Shown here piece by piece: positions 60,093 to 64,000 of a stretch of 64,000 bases of DNA (within the stretch, counting starts at the first letter, position 1; each line of letters starts with the position of its first letter). Location: positions 1-64,000 of the forward strand of contig NZ_QGKS01000253.1 in NCBI RefSeq assembly GCF_003172935.1, written 5' to 3'. The stretch comes from Micromonospora sicca. Its GTDB lineage: Bacteria > Actinomycetota > Actinomycetes > Mycobacteriales > Micromonosporaceae. The notes under the pieces were generated by a model. The model ran no database searches and was not told the origin of the DNA. It saw only the letters and a program-made list of their open reading frames with translations. Both the position numbers and the translations under genes were made by a program.

Positions 60093-61246
60093 CGCCACGG
60101 AATCCGATCCGGCAAGTGGATCCGCTCGCCCGGCACCCCGGCGGCGAGCAGCCGCAACCGCGACCCGGCCAGCATCACCGGCGGCCCGCACACGTACACC
60201 TGCTGGCCGGAACGATGGTGGGCGAGGGCGACGGTCAACGCGTCACCCCGCTCCCCCGGCTCGGACAGCGGGTCGTGAGAGAAGGCTGGCACGACGGTCA
60301 GCCAGTCGTGGGCCTGCTGAAGCTTGTCGAGAGTGATCGCGTCGTACAGGCCCGCCACGTCACGACTTCCCACGATCAGCGTCACGCGCCGGCCGTCCGG
60401 TGCGGCGGCGACCTGCTCGACGATCGCGCGCAGCGGCGCCAGCCCGGTGCCGCCGGCGATCAGCAGCAGGTCCCCGTCGTGCAGGCTCAGCCCGGTGTCC
60501 GTCGGCGGGCCGAGGTGGAGCAGCTCTCCGGGGCGTACCTGATGGACCAGGCTGGTGGAGACGGCGCCGCCGCGGACCGCGCGGACGTGCAGCTCGACGG
60601 TGCCGTCCGGGCGTGGCGCGTTCGCCGGGCACAGCCAGCGCCACCGGCCGGGTCGGCGCGGTGTGCAGACCGGCACCGCCTGGCCGGGCCGGTAGGGCAG
60701 CCGCCGCCACGGCCGTACCGTGATGACGGCGACCCCGTCGCAGGCCAGGTCGTGGTCGAGCACCTCCACCGGCCACCAGGCCGGGCCTTCCCTTGCTCTT
60801 GTGGCTGCCAACTCGATTCTTTGCCAAGGCACGGTGGTCCGTAGCGCATCGTCGATGACCGTCTGGTGCTCTGGTCGCAGGCCGAAGCGGCGGTACGCGC
60901 GGCCCAGGACGCTCAGCAGCGCCAGCTTCTCGGGGCGGTCCGGCCCGTCAGTGAGCCGGCGCAGGGCGGCCTCGATCAGCGGGGCGTCCCGCTCGGGCAG
61001 CAGGCCCGGGCAGCGGTCCTCGACCTCCTCCCAGAACGAGCGCCGCCGCAGGTAGCTCTCCGCACGGCGGTGCTCGGCCTCCGACCAGCCCAGGTACGGC
61101 AGGTCGGTGCCGGTGGCCAACGCTTTCTCCACCTGCTCCGTCAGCCGATCCCGATCCACCCCGATCAGGTACGGGGACAGCTCCGCGTCCGCCGCGACCA
61201 GACTGAGCCAGCGGGCGACCGCCTCGGGTGTCCCCTGTTCCGTCAC
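60089..61246 (-). CDS. Flavohaemoglobin-like reductase with a degenerate globin domain
   Basis: 385 residues from a GTG overlapping the preceding stop. A globin-like N-terminal domain (about 5-140) precedes an FNR-type FAD domain (about 155-255; PWRRLPYRPGQAVPV) and an NAD domain (GGTGLAPLRAIVEQV at about 285, VYVCGPPVMLAG near 355). The late globin helix LGRAYRRFGLRPEHQTVIDDALRTTV aligns with the Hmp segment that carries the proximal haem histidine, which here is Tyr118. The FAD R-x-Y-S motif is also weak (RWRWLCPAN). It may transfer electrons from NAD(P)H, but classical nitric-oxide dioxygenase activity is doubtful. It is coupled to a DivIVA-like gene. Confidence 0.78.
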   Translation of the reverse strand: MTEQGTPEAVARWLSLVAADAELSPYLIGVDRDRLTEQVEKALATGTDLPYLGWSEAEHRRAESYLRRRSFWEEVEDRCPGLLPERDAPLIEAALRRLTDGPDRPEKLALLSVLGRAYRRFGLRPEHQTVIDDALRTTVPWQRIELAATRAREGPAWWPVEVLDHDLACDGVAVITVRPWRRLPYRPGQAVPVCTPRRPGRWRWLCPANAPRPDGTVELHVRAVRGGAVSTSLVHQVRPGELLHLGPPTDTGLSLHDGDLLLIAGGTGLAPLRAIVEQVAAAPDGRRVTLIVGSRDVAGLYDAITLDKLQQAHDWLTVVPAFSHDPLSEPGERGDALTVALAHHRSGQQVYVCGPPVMLAGSRLRLLAAGVPGERIHLPDRIPWR

Positions 61247-61465
61247 GCCTGCTCCCCGAGCTGCTCCTCTGTGAGGCCGGCAGCGTGGATCGTGGCGTGG
61301 GCCCAGCGGGCCAAGCGGCACGGATACGGGACGCGTTCGCTGCGGCACAGCAGGCCCTGCGGCCCAACGCTCCGGGGCGTGGACGCGGGCCGCGTGGGCG
61401 GCGAGGGCCAGGTCCTCGTCCGTGATCGGGGTGAGCACAGGAAAGTCGGCGAGTATGGCGGACAT
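61243..61465 (-). pseudogene. Small Cys-containing protein, one-base frameshift
   Basis: From the ATG at 61465 (GGAGG site) the frame gives SAILADFPVLTPITDEDLAL and HAARVHAPERWAAG, then near 61352 shifts. Removing one G from a GGG run continues as LLCRSERVPYPCRLARWAHATIHAAG ending at the TGA that overlaps the flavoprotein start. The joined protein would be about 74 residues with a C-x8-C pair. Coupling on both sides argues that it was functional in the operon until recently, or that the base is an error. Confidence 0.65.
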
Positions 61466-61704
61466 CGGTGGGCGCCTCCGGTGGTGGGATGCGTGGAGTG
61501 GCGCCGGGGCGGGCGGGGACGGCCGCCGCCGTACGGGGGAACGACGCGGCCGGAGCCCAGCACCCGCCCCGGGCCATGCGTTCACCCTGGTCAGCCACTC
61601 GAACTCACAACATGACTACGCGCTGCACCTCAGCGGTAACTGTGCTGCACGCGATGGAGCTAGGCTGCCCGAGAACTGATCTCAACGTGACCTGAGGCGG
61701 CACG

Positions 61705-62724
61705 ATGACGACCGTGCACCGGTGGACCGGCCTGGAAACGCGAGCCCTGCGCCAGGCCCTACGGATGAGCATCCGAGACTTCTCGGCGCACCTCGGCGTT
61801 GCTGAACGGACAGTGTCGAAATGGGAAGCCGGGCAGGAGGCGGTGTGCCCGCGACCTGAAATGCAGGCTGCGCTCGATACGGCACTAAGCAAGGCGGGTG
61901 AGGACGTCCGCGACCGGTTCAGGGCCGTGCTCCACGCAAACGAGCCACGCCCCGTCGCTGGTGCCGCCCAGCCAGATCTCGGCACGCTTGCGCGTCAGCG
62001 GGTGGCCGCCGCCCGTGCCGCTGCCGCCCTGAGCGCCGACGAATTCGCCGAACTGCTGGCTGCTGCCCTCGGCTGGTGTCCGAACGGAGAGGCGGTACTG
62101 CGCTGGGAGGGAAGCGAGACCCCGCCAGGCGATGTCCTGCTGGCGCTCAACATGCTGGAGCAGCGAGCCGCGCCGCGGCCGGCCGATGCGCTTGCCGGTC
62201 TGACAGCCGTCTACCCAAGCCGGTCGCAGCTCTCGGCGCATCTACCGCCGGATCAGCTGCTCGACGGCGCCCAGGACATCCGGGCGGTCGGCCTGTCGCT
62301 AAACATGCTGTGCCAGGGCTACGCAGACCGCCGCTGGCAGTCGCTACTCGCGAACGGGGCTCGAGTCCGATGTCTGTTTCTCGATCCGGCCGGCTCGGCG
62401 ATCCAGGCCCGGGAGGTGGAGGAAGGGTTCCCGGCCGGTCAACTCTCGGCGCTGACGAAGCTCAACATGGAGACGTTGCTACGAGTGCGCGACCGGCTGC
62501 CTGCCGAACTGCGGGACGACATGAGCCTTGCGACCTACGACGAGATTCTTCGCTTCAACATCGTCTTGGTCGACGATCTGTGTGTGGCGCAGCCCTACCT
62601 GGCCGAGAGCCGCGGCATCGACTCCCCCGCCTTCGTCATCGGCCGGGACGAGGCGGGAACCGGGCTGTATCCGGTGTTTGAGCAGGTCTTCGAGTCGCAG
62701 TGGCAGCGGTGGCGGGTGCTGTGA
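61705..62724 (+). CDS. XRE-family regulator with a DUF5919-like C-terminal domain
   Basis: 339 residues. The N-terminal HTH (about 8-62; RALRQALRMSIRDFSAHLGVAERTVSKWEAGQ) is followed by a second HTH-like region (RVAAARAAAALSADEFAELLAAALG) and a phospholipase-D-like/DUF5919 C-terminal domain (about 180-335; GLSLNMLCQGYADRRWQSLLANGARVRCLFLDP, DDLCVAQPYL). It may regulate through a nucleotide or phospho-ligand. It is translationally coupled (GTGA) to the inositol-monophosphatase gene and divergent from the flavoprotein operon, which it could control. Confidence 0.82.
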   Translation: MTTVHRWTGLETRALRQALRMSIRDFSAHLGVAERTVSKWEAGQEAVCPRPEMQAALDTALSKAGEDVRDRFRAVLHANEPRPVAGAAQPDLGTLARQRVAAARAAAALSADEFAELLAAALGWCPNGEAVLRWEGSETPPGDVLLALNMLEQRAAPRPADALAGLTAVYPSRSQLSAHLPPDQLLDGAQDIRAVGLSLNMLCQGYADRRWQSLLANGARVRCLFLDPAGSAIQAREVEEGFPAGQLSALTKLNMETLLRVRDRLPAELRDDMSLATYDEILRFNIVLVDDLCVAQPYLAESRGIDSPAFVIGRDEAGTGLYPVFEQVFESQWQRWRVL

Positions 62725-63524
62725 GCGAATACCGTGACCTGCTGCCCGTCGCGGAGGAAGCCGCGAGGCGCGCGTCCGAGACGATGCGACGGCGGCCACC
62801 AGGCGCTCTCACCGTGAAGGGTGACCGCGATGTCGCCTCGGAACTGGACTACGCGATCGAACGCGAGCTCAGGGGGTTTCTGATCACGGAAACGCCTGAG
62901 ATCGGGTTCCTCGGCGAAGAAGAGGGACCGGTCGGCAAGGCTGAAATGCAGTGGGTCCTTGATCCAATCGACGGCACAGCCAACTTCGTACACGGTCTGC
63001 CTCTGTGCGCCGTCTCGCTCGCTCTCGTACACGGAAGCGAGGCTGTCCTCGGCCTCATCGAGCTGCCCTTCCTCGGCTCTCGATTCACCGCCGCCAAGGC
63101 CGGCGGCGCCTACGCGAACGGCCAAAGGATCAGGGCAAGTAGCACGAGCCGCCTGAGCGACGCCATCGTCGCCGTTGGCGACTACGCGGTAGGCCCGGAC
63201 GCCGAGGCGAAGAATCGGTTGCGGCTCGCCCTGACAGCTCAACTCGCCGCTGAGGTACAGCGGGTACGTATGACCGGCAGCGCCGCACTCGACCTGGCAT
63301 GGCTTGCCGAGGGCAGGCTGGACGCAGCGCTGACCCTGTCGAACCATGCCTGGGACATGGCGGCAGGAGTGGTCATCGCGCGGGAAGCAGGAGCTGTCGT
63401 CATCGACCAGCACGGTGCGATTCATGACCGCGACTCGGCCGTCACTCTCGCGGTCGCACCTTTGCTCGCGGAGGCTGTCCTCGCGACTTATCACAAGGCC
63501 GCCTCCGCGGCGGGCAATCAATGA
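62721..63524 (+). CDS. Inositol monophosphatase family protein
   Basis: 267 residues from the GTG overlapping the regulator stop (GTGA); earlier in-frame GTGs at 62700 and 62709 are less likely. The family's metal-site residues are intact: GEEEG at 65-69, DPIDGT at 81-86 and WDMAAG at 211-216. It hydrolyses phosphate esters such as inositol-1-phosphate, histidinol phosphate or PAP. The coupling to an XRE/DUF5919 regulator suggests a role in a ligand-signalling pair rather than core inositol metabolism. Confidence 0.9.
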   Translation: MSEYRDLLPVAEEAARRASETMRRRPPGALTVKGDRDVASELDYAIERELRGFLITETPEIGFLGEEEGPVGKAEMQWVLDPIDGTANFVHGLPLCAVSLALVHGSEAVLGLIELPFLGSRFTAAKAGGAYANGQRIRASSTSRLSDAIVAVGDYAVGPDAEAKNRLRLALTAQLAAEVQRVRMTGSAALDLAWLAEGRLDAALTLSNHAWDMAAGVVIAREAGAVVIDQHGAIHDRDSAVTLAVAPLLAEAVLATYHKAASAAGNQ

Positions 63525-63548
63525 TCCTGCCACTGCAGCACGACCGGT

Positions 63549-63596
63549 TGGGCACCCAGAAGGCCCTCCTACCGCTGACCAACCAATGGGTGCCCA
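63549..63596 (+). terminator. Hairpin after the inositol monophosphatase gene
   Basis: TGGGCACCCA (63549-63558) and TGGGTGCCCA (63587-63596) form a 10-bp stem with a 28-nt loop, 25 bp after the stop. Confidence 0.5.
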
Positions 63597-63766
63597 GCGT
63601 CGGCCTAAACTACGGCAACCTGCCGGCATAGGGGACGCTGTTCGCCACGTTCACCGATGCGCTGGCCGGCGCACGCGACGACATCGAACTGGCGCCCGTG
63701 CACGGTCAGGACGAACAAATTCGGCCGCGCGCTGACCGGCCAAGCAATCAGGTTCAGGTGGTTGCC

Positions 63767-64000
63767 TCAGCTGGAAAGGCTGTCGCCCCTGAATAGCGCC
63801 ATCTCCACCGCGTCCGGCTCAACTTTCGCGGCGGCCGCCCGTTCAGCAGCCCACTGCAGGTAGGCGATCCATTCGTCCGACCGCCAGCCACCCCATCGGC
63901 GCCGAACGCCAGCTTCAACCGGGAGGCGGCCCGCAACAACTCGGTCGAGGATCAACGGCTGGATCTCGTGCCCGTCCCGCCGATAGCCAGCGAAGTAGAC
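63767..64000 (-). CDS. C-terminal part of an OGG-fold DNA-glycosylase-like protein, cut by the window edge
   Basis: The minus-strand frame enters from the right edge and runs for 77 codons to a stop at 63767. It reads VYFAGYRRDGHEIQPLILDR, then VVAGRLPVEAGVRRRWGGWR and WIAYLQWAAERAA. This resembles the last helices of the actinobacterial 8-oxoguanine-glycosylase-OGG-fold family, where F-T-K-x-L-Y-F-A-G and L-I-L-D-R-V-V are conserved. The catalytic helix-hairpin-helix lysine and aspartate lie outside the window. The 63597-63766 gap holds only short unassigned frames. Confidence 0.55.
   Translation of the reverse strand, partial: VYFAGYRRDGHEIQPLILDRVVAGRLPVEAGVRRRWGGWRSDEWIAYLQWAAERAAAAKVEPDAVEMALFRGDSLSS

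Noticed and set aside
1..64000. CRISPR array or cas genes
   Set aside because: No regularly spaced identical repeats of 25-40 bp were seen and no Cas family was recognised; the CTGACAG cluster is too short and irregular.

Overview
The window is high-GC actinobacterial chromosome, most likely Micromonosporaceae (Micromonospora-like). The support is a strong G/C bias at third codon positions, frequent GTG/TTG starts, stop-start overlaps of the GTGA/ATGA type, an actinobacterial-style c-di-AMP (ydaO) riboswitch in front of a P60 peptidase gene, SigE-family ECF sigma factors, and actinobacterial conjugative-element genes. The assignment is by family resemblance only; no rRNA is present. Many genes differ from an intact form by one or two bases, so the region is either unusually rich in decaying genes or carries assembly indels.

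Layout. 0-5.7 kb: ECF sigma factor with a membrane beta-propeller partner, LysR regulator, aldo/keto reductase, a frameshifted lipoprotein, a headless MmyB-type regulator, and an 82-residue protein carrying a bare LPKTG sorting-type signal. 5.8-8.3 kb: an aldo/keto reductase pseudogene split by a 1,574-bp tnpB insertion whose removal restores the frame. 8.4-12.5 kb: secreted subtilase, GNAT, SRPBCC and Gfo/Idh enzymes. 12.8-15.0 kb: a compact five-gene cluster (YbaB-like, WXG100-like, CpnT-N-like, deaminase-like toxin, SUKH-3-like immunity). 15.1-17.7 kb: ArsR-SRPBCC-RibD operon with paired operators, a GYD protein and a broken NmrA-like gene.

17.7-29.1 kb is a coherent catabolic locus. It holds an aldehyde dehydrogenase, an SDR, a tandem alpha/beta-barrel protein and a Pot-type ABC importer on the minus strand. 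Diverging from it are an IclR regulator, a cupin, a two-subunit transketolase and a quinone-oxidoreductase-like enzyme. A 37-bp palindrome lies just before iclR. 29.3-30.7 kb: an unrecognised three-gene coupled operon (Tat-exported protein, 86-aa protein, 8-Cys protein). 30.9-35.1 kb: AbiE toxin-antitoxin with a broken toxin gene, a partial AbiE copy, an SF1-type ATPase and a tRNA 3' remnant. 35.2-44.2 kb: an MmyB regulator/SDR pair, a ydaO riboswitch with a P60 peptidase, a VanZ-response regulator-histidine kinase operon, a Tn3 transposase scrap and a DHA2 exporter.

44.6-50 kb: a large membrane-anchored NACHT-like NTPase, then a frameshifted second copy of the SF1-type ATPase. 50.2-55 kb: DMT exporter, epimerase, and a lipoprotein plus beta-propeller pair. 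55.0-56.5 kb: a second, unrelated tnpB. 57.4-63.5 kb: remains of an actinobacterial integrative conjugative element (DUF2637/Spd-like and replication-relaxation genes) next to a DivIVA-like/flavohaemoglobin-like operon and an XRE (DUF5919-like)-inositol monophosphatase pair. The right edge cuts an OGG-fold glycosylase-like gene.
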